A stretch of DNA of 37,251 bases from an uncultured Eubacteriales bacterium (GCA_900317425.1 ONGR01000020.1:1-37251); one strand, 5' to 3'; positions 1-8,438 are shown, counted from the stretch's first letter. The notes: generated by a model from the letters alone, not told the origin. Made by a program: numbers and translations.

Positions 1-127
1 AAAACTAAAGGGCCTGACACCTGCTCAACACAGATCTCAGACCCTTCTGGTCGCTTAATATTATAATATTTTGTCTAACTTTTGGGGTTCACTTCACCTT
101 TGCCGTCCGGGGTTTTTTATTGGTTAT

Positions 128-1417
128 TTATCCGTTCAGCAGCGCTTCCAGCGCCTGCTTGACGGGGGCATAGAGATAGAGGGAGCCAAGGCAGACCAGT
201 GGGCGGTTCTCCCGCCGGGCCAACTCCACCGCGGCGCGGACGCCGTCGGCGATGGTCGCGGCGGGCGCGGCCTCCGTGCCCCAGGCGCGGAACTCCGACG
301 CCGTCTCCTCCGCTGACAGGGCCCGGGGGTTGTCCGGCCGCACCGTCACCACGGCGGAGGCGAAGGGGGCCAGGGCGGCGATCATATGCCGGTGGTCCTT
401 CTCGGCGATGACGCCCATCAGCAGCACCACCAGGCCGTCCTCCGTCAGGGGCGAGAGCAGGCGGCCGATATTCTCCGTGGCACCGGCCACGCCCTGGGGG
501 TTGTGGGCGCCGTCATAGAACACCAGCGGGTCCTCCGACAGCCGCTCGAACCGGGCCTTCCAGCGGACCGAGGCCAGGCCATTCGCCACGGCGGATTCGG
601 GGATCTCGAGCCCGTCCTCCCGCAGCAGGTCCACCGCCGTCAGCACCGTGGCGGTGTTCCGGGTCTGGTACAGGCCCGCCAGGGGGATACGCACCTCCCG
701 GCCCCGGAACCGGAAGGAGGTGCCGGACAGGTCGGCATGGATATCGGTGATGGCGGAGAAATCGGTGCGGATCAGGCGGCTGCCCCGCTGCCCGGCTGTG
801 CGGCGGATCACCTCGGCGGCGCTCTCGTCGCCCTCGCCGAAGAGGACGGGGACGCCGGGCTTGATGATGCCCGCCTTCTCCGCGGCGATCTCCCCGATGG
901 TATTGCCCAGAATGTGGCAGTGGTCCAGGGCGATGCCGGTGATGATGGACAGCGTGGCCGTGGGGATCACGTTGGTGGAATCCAGGCGGCCGCCCAGGCC
1001 GCACTCGAACACCACGTAATCGCAGTTCATCCGCCGAAAATACACCAGCGCCGCGGCGGTGATCCGCTCAAAGGCGGTGGGGGCCTCGGCCATCTCATCG
1101 ATGCAGGCCTTCACCGTCTCCGTGTCACGGGCCAGATCCCCGTCGGAGATGCTGACGCCGCCGAAGCGGATGCGCTCGTTGAACCGCTCGATATAGGGGG
1201 AGGTGAACAGGCCCACCCTGTAGCCGGCGGCGCGGAGGATGCTGTCCAGCATGGCGGAGACGGAGCCCTTGCCGTTGGTGCCGGCGATATGGATGAAGCG
1301 CAGATCCCGCTCCGGGTGGCCCAGCCGCTCACACAGCTCCTCCATCCGGCCCAGGCTGGCGTGGTCGCTCTTCCACTCCGCGGCGTTGAGATAGGTCACA
1401 GCTTCCTGATAGGTCAT
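128..1417 (-). CDS. folC: Folylpolyglutamate synthase / dihydrofolate synthase
   Basis: This 429-aa cytosolic ligase of the Mur-ligase superfamily would add glutamate to folates with ATP, which traps them in the cell; many family members also make dihydrofolate. The P-loop HIAGTNGKGS is at residues 43-52, CGLGGRLDSTN follows near 145, and the C-terminal ligase domain has YDGAHNPQG near 325. Length is normal for FolC. I chose the ATG at 1417 because MTYQEAV is the usual family start and AAAGAAGAG lies just upstream. A second ATG at 1435 overlaps the stop of the upstream FolT-like gene as ATGA and would add six residues. Transcription with that transporter implies control by the THF riboswitch. 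No clear terminator is visible between the stop and the window edge. Confidence 0.95.
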   Translation of the reverse strand: MTYQEAVTYLNAAEWKSDHASLGRMEELCERLGHPERDLRFIHIAGTNGKGSVSAMLDSILRAAGYRVGLFTSPYIERFNERIRFGGVSISDGDLARDTETVKACIDEMAEAPTAFERITAAALVYFRRMNCDYVVFECGLGGRLDSTNVIPTATLSIITGIALDHCHILGNTIGEIAAEKAGIIKPGVPVLFGEGDESAAEVIRRTAGQRGSRLIRTDFSAITDIHADLSGTSFRFRGREVRIPLAGLYQTRNTATVLTAVDLLREDGLEIPESAVANGLASVRWKARFERLSEDPLVFYDGAHNPQGVAGATENIGRLLSPLTEDGLVVLLMGVIAEKDHRHMIAALAPFASAVVTVRPDNPRALSAEETASEFRAWGTEAAPAATIADGVRAAVELARRENRPLVCLGSLYLYAPVKQALEALLNG

Positions 1418-1431
1418 GATTCGCTCTTCTT

Positions 1432-1944
1432 TCATCGTTGTTTTTTCAGCTGGTCCGCCAGGCGCAGCAGGACGGGCAGCAGGATCAGATGCACGGGGAT
1501 CAGAATGGCGTACTCCGGCAGGCGGTAGACAAACCAGCCCCAATAGGTCCGGGAGCCGTAGAGGATGCTGACCCAGAGGGTGTTGACGCCCAGCCCCAGG
1601 ATCAGATTGTTGATGAGGGACGGCAGCAGGATATGGGGGAAGAACTTCACCTTCCGCCCGTGGAGAAACCAGCCGTACACCGCGCCCATCAGGGCGGCGG
1701 TGGCCGTAAAGCCGGGGAAGTAGGGGCCGAAGGGGAACAGCAGCGCCCCCACCAGGTCCGCCACGCCGTACACCGCCGCGGCGGCGGCCGGGCCGTACAC
1801 AATGGCCGTCAGCGCCACCGGGACGAAGGCGAAGCCGATGGTCCAGCCGGCGGTATGGATGGAGCAGAACCGGTTGAGCACCACCGTCAGCGCCGCCATC
1901 ATGGCGCAGGTCACCAGCAGCTGCAGCGAGATCTTCTTTTCCAA
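1432..1944 (-). CDS. folT: Folate-family ECF transporter S component (FolT-like)
   Basis: This 170-aa integral membrane protein would be the substrate-binding S component of an energy-coupling-factor importer, working with shared EcfA/A'/T subunits that are not encoded here. It has about five or six hydrophobic segments and the S-component style N-terminus ISLQLLVTCAMMAALTVVL. The folate assignment rests on context: a THF riboswitch upstream and folC directly downstream. The start is a TTG at 1944, eight bases after GAGGGGG. An ATG at 2007 in the same frame would add 21 non-hydrophobic residues and lies inside the leader pairing region, so I reject it. Substrate is inferred, not read from residues. 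Confidence 0.85.
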   Translation of the reverse strand: MEKKISLQLLVTCAMMAALTVVLNRFCSIHTAGWTIGFAFVPVALTAIVYGPAAAAAVYGVADLVGALLFPFGPYFPGFTATAALMGAVYGWFLHGRKVKFFPHILLPSLINNLILGLGVNTLWVSILYGSRTYWGWFVYRLPEYAILIPVHLILLPVLLRLADQLKKQR

Positions 1945-1952
1945 AAAAACAA

Positions 1953-2029
1953 CCCCCTCACAAATGGATCGTGGGATGACAGGATGCGACAGCTTCCGCA
2001 CGTACATTTATGAGAGGACAGGCTCATTC
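1953..2029 (-). promoter_or_regulatory. Putative expression platform of the THF riboswitch (SD sequestration)
   Basis: Read on the minus strand, CCTCTCATAAATG (2017-2005) can form an unbroken 13-pair helix, including G-U pairs, with CATTTGTGAGGGG (1966-1954). That segment contains most of the Shine-Dalgarno sequence of the FolT-like gene. An alternative hairpin ATGAG/CTCAT (2026-2022 with 2015-2011) uses the same anti-SD segment, and its 5' side lies next to the aptamer P1. This is the layout expected for a translational OFF switch. The pairings are seen in the sequence; the switching is inferred. Confidence 0.6.
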
Positions 2030-2137
2030 ATGACAGCGGGATGCGGGGGCGGCACTGCAAGAGACACGCTCTTTTCGTCCGGCGGACAACTCCCCGTCCC
2101 GCCGGCACTTAAACATGCCGAACCCTACTCTGACTTG
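2030..2137 (-). promoter_or_regulatory. Tetrahydrofolate (THF) riboswitch aptamer
   Basis: The minus-strand leader contains the landmarks of the THF riboswitch in order: AGAGTAG just after the P1 5' strand (2131-2125), TTTAAGTG (2113-2106), a CCGGCGG/CCGCCGG hairpin, ACGAA directly after it (2078-2074), a further AAGAG/CTCTT hairpin, and GCATCCCGCTG at the 3' side (2044-2034). CGGCAT pairs with GTGCCG to form P2, and CAG/CTG closes P1. It lies upstream of a folT-folC pair, the usual genomic setting of this class. Binding to reduced folates is known for the class and inferred here. Confidence 0.88.
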
Positions 2138-2147
2138 TTGCTCCTAT

Positions 2148-2175
2148 ATTATAATGCAGCTTTTTGAAATTGCAA
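2148..2175 (-). promoter_or_regulatory. Promoter of the folT-folC transcription unit
   Basis: On the minus strand, TTGCAA (2175-2170) and TATAAT (2153-2148) are separated by 16 bases. Transcription would begin near 2141, just upstream of the THF aptamer. Confidence 0.75.
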
Positions 2176-2189
2176 GCATTATATAATAA

Positions 2190-2220
2190 AAAAGAGGCCC
2201 GTCAGATGACGGACCTCTTT
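2190..2220 (-). terminator. Terminator of the rnf operon
   Basis: On the minus strand a GAGGTCCGTCA / TGACGGGCCTC stem with a two-base loop is followed by a run of T. It begins 14 bases after the rnfB stop. The A-run on the other flank gives it some two-way character. Confidence 0.9.
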
Positions 2221-2233
2221 TGGTGGATTGACC

Positions 2234-3139
2234 TTACTCGCCCTTCTCGGCGGCAGCCTTCTCGGCAGCGGCCTTGGCGGCGGCGGCCTTGCGCTCGGCG
2301 GCGGCCTTCTGAGCGGCCTTGAACTTCTCCTTCTCCTCGGCGGTGGGGATGGGCTCAATGGCGTTTCTCGGGCAGGCCTTGGCGCACATGGTGCAGTTGC
2401 GGCACTTGGTGTAGTCGATGACGGCCACGTTGTTCACCACGTGGATGGCGTCGAACTTGCAGGTGCGCTCGCACATGCCGCAGGCGATGCAGGAGTTGGC
2501 GCAGACCTTGGTGACGGCGGGGCCCTTGTCCTTGTTGGAGCAGTTGACCACCACCTTCTTGGAATAGGGGACCTCCACGATCAGCTTGCGGGGGCAGGCC
2601 TCACGGCAGGCGCCGCAGTTGGTGCACTTCTCCTTGTCGACCACGGCCACGCCGTTCTCGCCGACGTGAATGGCATCGAACTTGCAGGCGGCCACGCAGG
2701 AGCCGAAGCCCAGGCAGCCGTAGCGGCAGGCGGAAGCGTCGCCGCCGCAGACCTTGGTGGCGGCCAGGCAGTCGGTCACGCCGCGGTACTCAAAGTTCTT
2801 CTTGGCGTTGGTGCCGCCGTTGCACAGCACGTGGGCCACCATCTTCTCGCCGGAGGGGGCCTCCATGCCCATGATGGCGGCGATCTTGGCGGCGCCCTCG
2901 GCGCCGGCGGGGGCGCAGGCGGTCACGGGAGCCTTGCCGGCCAGAATGGCCTCGGCGCAGCCGCCGCAGCCGGGATAGCCGCAGCCGCCGCAGTTGGCGC
3001 CGGCCAGAGCGGCCTGGATCTGGGGCAGGCGGGGATCCACCTCTACCTCGAAGACCTTGGCGGCGATGGCCAGGATCAGACCGAAGATGACGGCCAGAGC
3101 GCCCAGCACGATAACAGCATACAGGATGTTCAGTTCCAT
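2234..3139 (-). CDS. rnfB: Rnf electron transport complex subunit B
   Basis: RnfB (301 aa) is the iron-sulfur subunit thought to accept electrons from ferredoxin and pass them into the Rnf membrane complex. One N-terminal membrane helix (about 5-28) is followed by a 4Fe-4S motif with Cys 50, 53, 58 and 75 (CGGCGYPGC). Multiple ferredoxin-type clusters follow, including CTNCGACREACP, CIACGMCERTC and CRNCTMCAKACP. The last 35 or so residues are an Ala/Lys/Glu repeat tail (AAAERKAAAAKAAAEKAAAE) that is low complexity and probably helical. It is the last gene of rnfCDGEAB, 14 bases after rnfA and just before the operon terminator. Confidence 0.97.
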   Translation of the reverse strand: MELNILYAVIVLGALAVIFGLILAIAAKVFEVEVDPRLPQIQAALAGANCGGCGYPGCGGCAEAILAGKAPVTACAPAGAEGAAKIAAIMGMEAPSGEKMVAHVLCNGGTNAKKNFEYRGVTDCLAATKVCGGDASACRYGCLGFGSCVAACKFDAIHVGENGVAVVDKEKCTNCGACREACPRKLIVEVPYSKKVVVNCSNKDKGPAVTKVCANSCIACGMCERTCKFDAIHVVNNVAVIDYTKCRNCTMCAKACPRNAIEPIPTAEEKEKFKAAQKAAAERKAAAAKAAAEKAAAEKGE

Positions 3140-3153
3140 TTTCCTCTACCTCC

Positions 3154-3738
3154 TTACCAGACCTTCAGGCCGCTGAAGCCCATGAAGGCCAGGGCGATCA
3201 GGCCGGCGGTGACCAGCGCGATGGGGAAGCCATCGAAAGCCTTGGGATTGTCGGCGAACTCCAGCTGCTCACGGACGGCCGCGAACAGGAAGATGGCCAG
3301 CAGGAAGCCCAGGCCGCCGGTGATGCCGTAAACCACGGACTCGATGAAGTTGTAGTTGTTCTGCACGTTCAGCAGGGCCACGCCCAGCACGGCGCAGTTG
3401 GTGGTGATCAGGGGCAGGTACACGCCCAGAGCGGTGTACAGGGTGGGAACGTTCTTCTTCAGGAACATCTCCACGAACTGCACGAGCGCGGCGATGACCA
3501 GGATGAAGGCCACGGTCTGCATGTACTCCAGGTGAGCCAGCTTCAGCAGGTTGTTGACGCCGTAGCAGACGGCGGAGGCCAGGCCCATGACGAAGGTCAC
3601 GGCGGCGCCCATGCCCACGGCGGTGTCGATCTTCTTGGAAACGCCCAGGAAGGGGCAGATGCCCAGGAACTGGGAGAAGATAAAGTTATTGGTGAGAATG
3701 GCGCCAAGGGAGATGGCGAGCAAACTGGTGATACTCAT
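3154..3738 (-). CDS. rnfA: Rnf electron transport complex subunit A
   Basis: RnfA (194 aa) is an integral membrane subunit of the ferredoxin:NAD+ oxidoreductase. It pairs with its paralogue RnfE as a pseudo-symmetric core that takes part in electron transfer across the membrane and in ion coupling. The sequence has about six hydrophobic helices. Its N-terminus holds NNFIFSQFLGICPFLGVSKK, and TNCAVLGVAL follows near residue 113; both segments are characteristic of RnfA/NqrE. Length is typical. It starts three bases after the rnfE stop and is followed by rnfB after 14 bases, so the genes are translated from one message. Confidence 0.97.
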   Translation of the reverse strand: MSITSLLAISLGAILTNNFIFSQFLGICPFLGVSKKIDTAVGMGAAVTFVMGLASAVCYGVNNLLKLAHLEYMQTVAFILVIAALVQFVEMFLKKNVPTLYTALGVYLPLITTNCAVLGVALLNVQNNYNFIESVVYGITGGLGFLLAIFLFAAVREQLEFADNPKAFDGFPIALVTAGLIALAFMGFSGLKVW

Positions 3739-3741
3739 ATC

Positions 3742-4368
3742 TTACTCGGCCTCCTTTTCCTTGTTCTCGTTCTTCTTGGCGGACTTGGCCATGGCCCACT
3801 GCATCACGGCGATCAGGGTGCCCAGGCAGATGAAGCCGCCCACAGGCTGGGTCAGGATGCCGATGGGAGTATAGCCGTTGGGCATGATCTGGATGTCCAG
3901 CAGGGTGCCGTAGCCGAACAGCTCGCGGAAGAAGCACATGATCAGCAGGACCAGCGTGTAGCCGATGCCCTGGAAGATGCCGTCCAGGGCGGAGGCGCCC
4001 ACGGAGTTCTTGGAGGCAAAGGCCTCGGCGCGGCCCAGGATGATGCAGTTGACGACGATCAGCGGGATGAACACGCCCAGGCTCTTGTCGATGGCGGGCA
4101 GGAACGCCTTCAGCAGCAGCTGCACGCAGGTCACGAAGCCGGCGATCACGATGATGAAGCAGGCGATACGCACTTCATTGGGGATGATCTTGCGGAGCAG
4201 GGCGATGAAGATGTTGGACAGGGTCAGGATGATGATGACGCTGACGCCCATGCCCAGACCGTTCATGATGGAGGTGGTGATGGCCAGCGTGGAGCACATG
4301 CCCAGCAGCTGCACCAGAACGGGGTTCTGGGTCAGAAGACCCTCTTTGACTTGCTTTTTCACGTTCAT
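3742..4368 (-). CDS. rnfE: Rnf electron transport complex subunit E
   Basis: RnfE (208 aa) is the second RnfA/RnfE-type membrane subunit of the complex. It has about six helices. The N-terminal ENPxxVQLLGMCPxLA pattern of the family appears here as QNPVLVQLLGMCSTLA, and VNCIILGRAEAFA near residue 129 is the conserved second half. A charged C-terminal tail ends the protein. It lies 18 bases after rnfG and three bases before rnfA within rnfCDGEAB. Confidence 0.96.
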   Translation of the reverse strand: MNVKKQVKEGLLTQNPVLVQLLGMCSTLAITTSIMNGLGMGVSVIIILTLSNIFIALLRKIIPNEVRIACFIIVIAGFVTCVQLLLKAFLPAIDKSLGVFIPLIVVNCIILGRAEAFASKNSVGASALDGIFQGIGYTLVLLIMCFFRELFGYGTLLDIQIMPNGYTPIGILTQPVGGFICLGTLIAVMQWAMAKSAKKNENKEKEAE

Positions 4369-4386
4369 GTTTTAGCTCCCCCTTTC

Positions 4387-4968
4387 TCAGCCCATGGTAG
4401 CCACGGCGGCCAGAGCGGCGTTGGCTCCGGCGGTGATGCCACGGGTGGACACGGTGGCGCCGGTGATCGGCGTGATGTTCTTCTTGACCTCCAGCGTTCC
4501 GGCGCCGGAGAGACCGATGAACTGATCCAGCACGGGCACGCCGGCGTCGTTGGGCAGGTTGTCCATGACCTTGGAGCCGATGCCCTTGGTCTCGGCGTTC
4601 TCCACCACGGAGATGCCGGTGACGGCGCCCTCGGCGTCCACGCCGACGATCATCTCGATGTTGCCCTGGGAGCCGGAGGCCACCACCTTGCAGGCGTAGC
4701 CGCCGGTGGAGACGCAGTACATCTCGGTCAGGGTGCCGCCCTGGGCGGCAGCGGCGGCCACGGCGTCGTCCGTCAGGTCAACCGGCTGGAAGTCGGCGCC
4801 CTCGGGGGTGACGGCGGCCAGCGCCTCACGGGTGGCGGCGAAGTTGAATTCCTCGATGCGCTCATGGGTGACCATGTTGACCACGCCCAGCAGGGCGGCC
4901 ACCACCAGAGCGATGGCGGTCAGGGTGCCGGCCACCTTCAAAACAAACTTGGGAGTCAGATTTTTCAT
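4387..4968 (-). CDS. rnfG: Rnf electron transport complex subunit G (covalent FMN subunit)
   Basis: RnfG (193 aa) carries covalently bound FMN on the outer face of the membrane and passes electrons within the Rnf complex. One N-terminal membrane anchor (about 10-32) precedes an FMN-binding domain. The flavinylation motif TGATVSTRG places the acceptor at Thr172. The start codon overlaps the rnfD stop by four bases (ATGA), which indicates translational coupling. The transferase ApbE that attaches FMN in known systems is not encoded in this window. Confidence 0.96.
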   Translation of the reverse strand: MKNLTPKFVLKVAGTLTAIALVVAALLGVVNMVTHERIEEFNFAATREALAAVTPEGADFQPVDLTDDAVAAAAAQGGTLTEMYCVSTGGYACKVVASGSQGNIEMIVGVDAEGAVTGISVVENAETKGIGSKVMDNLPNDAGVPVLDQFIGLSGAGTLEVKKNITPITGATVSTRGITAGANAALAAVATMG

Positions 4969-5993
4969 TTTGCAGCCGCCTCCTTCTTTTCCTTCTTGGG
5001 AGCACCGTAGATGGTGGGACGGATGTACTTATCCAGCAGCCAGGTGGTGCAGTTCATGATCAGGATGGAGTAGCACACGCCCTCGGGATAGGAGCCGAAG
5101 CGGCGAATGAAGCAGGTGATCAGACCGCAGCCGATGCCGAAGATCAGCTGACCGGGCTTGGTGACGGGGGAGGTGGCATAGTCGGTGGCCATGAAGATGG
5201 CGCCCAGCATCAGACCGCCGCTGAGCACGCTGTAGGCCATGTAGTCCACGGCGCCGATGCCGGCGGGGGCGGAGATCAGGCTCAGCAGGGCCACGGTGGC
5301 GATGTAGGCCACGGGGATCTGCCAGGAGATGACCTTGCGGGCCAGCAGGTAGATGCCGCCCAGCAGCAGAGCCAGGGCGGAAACCTCGCCCAGGGAGCCG
5401 CCGATGGTGCCCACGAACATGTTGCCCACGCCGTAAGTGGAGGCCAGCTCACCGAAAGCCTCGGCGCCGCCCTCCTTCATGATGGCCAGGGGGGTGGCGG
5501 CGGTCACCACGTCAGCGGTGGAGCCGAAGATGGGAGCCTTGCTGCCGGGAGCGGCCCAGGTGGTCATGGCGGTGGCGAAGCTGGCCAGCAGAACGGCACG
5601 GCCCGCCAGAGCGGGGTTGAGGAAGTTGCAGCCGATGCCGCCGTAGAGCTGCTTGACCACCACGATGGCGAAGAACGCACCGATGACGATCATCCAGTAG
5701 GGCAGGGTGACGGGGCAGACAAAGGCCAGCAGCATACCGGTGACGACGGCGCTCAGGTCGCCCACCATCTGGTTCTTCTTCATGACCTTGCGGTAGCCCC
5801 ACTCCCAGAACACACAGCTCAGAACGGACACCAGCGTCAGGGTCAGAGCCCGCCAGCCGAACACGTATACGCTCACCACCAGCGCCGGGCACATGGCGAT
5901 GATCACGTCCAGCATGATGGAGCGGGTATCCTCGTTGGAGCGGATGTGGGGGGAGGAGGACGCGATCAACTTCAGATTCTTGTAATCAGTCAT
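4965..5993 (-). CDS. rnfD: Rnf electron transport complex subunit D
   Basis: RnfD (342 aa) is a polytopic membrane subunit that also carries covalent FMN in studied complexes. It has about nine or ten hydrophobic segments, the family segment GGIGCNFLNPALAGRA near 118-133, and the FMN motif DVVTAATPLA with the likely acceptor Thr167. The C-terminus is Lys-rich. It starts three bases after the rnfC stop and overlaps rnfG by four bases. Confidence 0.96.
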   Translation of the reverse strand: MTDYKNLKLIASSSPHIRSNEDTRSIMLDVIIAMCPALVVSVYVFGWRALTLTLVSVLSCVFWEWGYRKVMKKNQMVGDLSAVVTGMLLAFVCPVTLPYWMIVIGAFFAIVVVKQLYGGIGCNFLNPALAGRAVLLASFATAMTTWAAPGSKAPIFGSTADVVTAATPLAIMKEGGAEAFGELASTYGVGNMFVGTIGGSLGEVSALALLLGGIYLLARKVISWQIPVAYIATVALLSLISAPAGIGAVDYMAYSVLSGGLMLGAIFMATDYATSPVTKPGQLIFGIGCGLITCFIRRFGSYPEGVCYSILIMNCTTWLLDKYIRPTIYGAPKKEKKEAAAK

Positions 5994-5996
5994 CGT

Positions 5997-7346
5997 TTAC
6001 GCCTCCTTCTTCTCGGCCTCGGCCTTGGCCTTCATTCTCGCGTTGTTGACCTGCTGCTTGCCCATGCGGAAGGCGTGGGTCAGGGGCAGACGGGCCGGGC
6101 AGGTATAGGTGCAGGCGCCGCACTCGATGCAGTCCATGCCGTGGAACTGATCGCGGAAGGCCTCCCAGTTGCCCTTCATCAGATACTTATACATGAACAC
6201 GGGCTCCAGACGGATGGGGCACACGCCCACGCACTTGCCGCAGCGGATGCACTGGGGCTCGGCCACGTACTTCTCCTCGTCGCCGGCGAAGGCCAGCATG
6301 GCGCCGGTGCCCTTGCCCACGGACACGTCCACCGTGTACTGGGCCATGCCCATCATCGGGCCGCCCATGATCAGCTTGTAGGTGTCTTCCTTCAGGCCGC
6401 CGCAGGCGTCGAACAGCTTGGCGATGGGGGTGCCGATGGGGCACTCGATGTTCTTGGGCTCGATGACGCCGGAGCCGGACACGGTGACGATCTTGTTCAC
6501 CACGGGCATGCCGGTGTACACCGCGCGATAGATGGCGCAGGTGGTGTTCAGGTTGAAGATGCAGCAGCCGGCGTCGGCGGGCAGCTTCCCGGAGGGAACC
6601 TGACGGCCGGAGATGGCCTGGCAGAGCTGCTTCTCAGCGCCCTGGGGATACCGGGTGTGGAGGACCTCCACCACCACGGGGGCCTGGAGCTCGGCGATGG
6701 TCTTGTTCAGCACGTCGGCCGCGTTCTGCTTGTTGGCCTCCACGCCGATGTAGACCTTGTCCACGCCGAAGCACTTGGCCAGCAGCGTGGCACCCTTGAT
6801 GACCTGCTCCGGCCGCTCCAGCATGGTGCGGTGGTCGCCGGTGATATAGGGCTCGCACTCGGCCGCGTTGATGATCACGTAATCCACCTTGCCAAGGCCG
6901 GAGCTGATCTTCACGTGGGTGGGGAAGGTCGCGCCGCCCTGGCCGACGATGCCGGCGTTCTTGACGATCTCCACCAGCTGCTCGGGAGTCAGGCTGTCGG
7001 GATCCTCAACGGGCTTGATGTCTTCGGAAACGGTATTTTCAAAATCGTTTTCGATCACCACGGACATCACCGTGCCGCCCATGGAGGAGGGGCGGGGCTC
7101 CACAGCCTTCACCGTGCCGGAGACGGAGGCGTGGATGGGAGCGGAAACGAACCCGCCGGGCTCGCCGATCCGCTGGCCGATCTTCACTTTGTCTCCCACA
7201 GCAACGATGGGCTTGCAAGGCGCACCGATGTGCATGGACATGGGAATGACCACTTCCGCCGGCGCAGCCAGCTGCTCGATGGCCTTCTCATTGGTCGCGG
7301 CCTTCATGTCGTTGGGATGAACGCCGCCAAAGAAAGCTTGTGCCAT
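5997..7346 (-). CDS. rnfC: Rnf electron transport complex subunit C (NADH-side subunit)
   Basis: RnfC (449 aa) is the soluble subunit expected to bind NAD(H) and FMN and exchange electrons with RnfB. The segment GIVGQGGATFPTHVK near residue 145 is the glycine-rich nucleotide/flavin region of the RnfC/NuoF family. Near the C-terminus two 4Fe-4S motifs, CIRCGKCVGVCP and CIECGACTYTCP, are present. I chose the ATG at 7346, which follows AGGTGA at good spacing; a GTG three codons upstream at 7355 is possible. It is the first gene of the operon, directly behind a recognisable promoter. Confidence 0.96.
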   Translation of the reverse strand: MAQAFFGGVHPNDMKAATNEKAIEQLAAPAEVVIPMSMHIGAPCKPIVAVGDKVKIGQRIGEPGGFVSAPIHASVSGTVKAVEPRPSSMGGTVMSVVIENDFENTVSEDIKPVEDPDSLTPEQLVEIVKNAGIVGQGGATFPTHVKISSGLGKVDYVIINAAECEPYITGDHRTMLERPEQVIKGATLLAKCFGVDKVYIGVEANKQNAADVLNKTIAELQAPVVVEVLHTRYPQGAEKQLCQAISGRQVPSGKLPADAGCCIFNLNTTCAIYRAVYTGMPVVNKIVTVSGSGVIEPKNIECPIGTPIAKLFDACGGLKEDTYKLIMGGPMMGMAQYTVDVSVGKGTGAMLAFAGDEEKYVAEPQCIRCGKCVGVCPIRLEPVFMYKYLMKGNWEAFRDQFHGMDCIECGACTYTCPARLPLTHAFRMGKQQVNNARMKAKAEAEKKEA

Positions 7347-7405
7347 TGTCTTCACCTCATCTTACTACTTTCGCGTGGCTTCTGCGCCACTGCACATTGC
7401 ACTCC

Positions 7406-7434
7406 AGTTTACAACAAATCTTTTCAGTTGTCCA
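7406..7434 (-). promoter_or_regulatory. Promoter of the rnf operon
   Basis: On the minus strand TGGACA (7434-7429) and TAAACT (7411-7406) are 17 bases apart, 60 bases before the rnfC start. The -10 is imperfect, so the call is moderate. Confidence 0.55.
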
Positions 7435-7546
7435 GTACCTCCTCCGCATTTTCTGGGCTTTTTCCCCGATTTCATGCCACTTTCCCGGTAAAAAATCGCA
7501 TTTTCCCGCATTTTGGAGCAGCCCCTGTCCCACTTTTTGCCGCTGC

Positions 7547-7575
7547 TTGTATTTTATTCGCCGCCGTGATATACT
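7547..7575 (+). promoter_or_regulatory. Promoter of the DUF975 gene
   Basis: TTGTAT (7547-7552) and TATACT (7570-7575) with a 17-base spacer lie 63 bases before the start codon. It diverges from the rnf promoter. Confidence 0.65.
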
Positions 7576-7638
7576 TATCACCGCAATACGCCGTACACTT
7601 TTAATAATAGTGTGGCGGAATGGAAAGGACGTGCCCAC

Positions 7639-8391
7639 ATGATCGATCGCGCAGCCCTGAAGCTGGAGGCAAAGGATGTCCTCCGGGGCGCCCTGGTCTC
7701 CCCCTATCTGTTCACCCTGCTGTGCCTGGCCGTCAGCCTGGTGATGAACGGCATCGATGAATATACCTCCCTGCCCGCCAGGATCGCCGATCTGGCCCAG
7801 GTCGACCCCCAGCTGGTGCTGGGCCTGCCGCCCTTCCTGCGCAACGCGTCCTTCCCCCGGCTGCCCGCCATGTTCATCGACGTCCTGTCGCTGCTGCTGA
7901 CCGTCACCCTGGGCGCCGGCGCCTCCCTCTATCACCTGGGGATCCGCCGCGGGGAGGAGATGCCCTATTCCACCCTGTTCGACGGCTTCGGCATGGTGGG
8001 CCGGGTGGTGGCGCTGGGCCTGCTGCGGGCCCTCCTCATCTACCTGTGGTCCATGCTGTTCATCATCCCCGGCATCATCGCCGCCTATCGCTACCGCTTC
8101 GCCATGTACAACCTGCTGGAGGATCCGGAGCTGAGCCCGTTGGACGCCCTGCGCATGAGCCGCGTCCAGACCAGCGGCTTCAAGGGGGAGCTGTTCCTGC
8201 TGGACCTGTCCTTCCTGGGCTGGATCGCCCTGACTCTGGTCACCTTCGGCCTCCTCTCCATCTGGTTCGCCCCCTATTACCAGCAGACCGACGTGGGATA
8301 CTTCCAGGCCATCAAGCGCATCAAGGGCATCGGCCGTTTCCCCGGGGAGGACGGCCCCGGTGGGGAGGATCCCTTCGCGCCGCGATACTGA
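7639..8391 (+). CDS. DUF975 family integral membrane protein
   Basis: This is a 250-aa membrane protein of unknown function in the DUF975 family, common in Firmicutes. Visible features are about five hydrophobic segments, a central loop LYHLGIRRGEEMPYSTLFDGF, then FIIPGIIAAYRYRFAMYNL and DALRMSRVQTSGFKGELFLLDLSF split around it, which is the family hallmark region near 155-195. A short acidic/Gly tail follows. The start at ATG 7639 uses AAAGGAC upstream; nine extra in-frame codons upstream are not needed. It has its own promoter and a terminator-like hairpin, so it appears to be a single-gene unit. No function is claimed. Confidence 0.85.
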   Translation: MIDRAALKLEAKDVLRGALVSPYLFTLLCLAVSLVMNGIDEYTSLPARIADLAQVDPQLVLGLPPFLRNASFPRLPAMFIDVLSLLLTVTLGAGASLYHLGIRRGEEMPYSTLFDGFGMVGRVVALGLLRALLIYLWSMLFIIPGIIAAYRYRFAMYNLLEDPELSPLDALRMSRVQTSGFKGELFLLDLSFLGWIALTLVTFGLLSIWFAPYYQQTDVGYFQAIKRIKGIGRFPGEDGPGGEDPFAPRY

Positions 8392-8407
8392 GCCATACCG
8401 CCTTCCG

Positions 8408-8438
8408 AGGGGCCGGGGCACGACGCTCCGGCCCCTTT
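8408..8438 (+). terminator. Terminator-like hairpin after the DUF975 gene
   Basis: AGGGGCCGG / CCGGCCCCT forms a nine-pair stem with an 11-base loop, 17 bases after the stop. The T-tract is short (TTT), so termination may be weak. Confidence 0.6.

Noticed and set aside
57-70. AT-rich palindrome AATATTATAATATT near the left edge
   Set aside because: It is too short and too simple to assign as an operator, promoter or terminator, and folC transcription comes from the other side.
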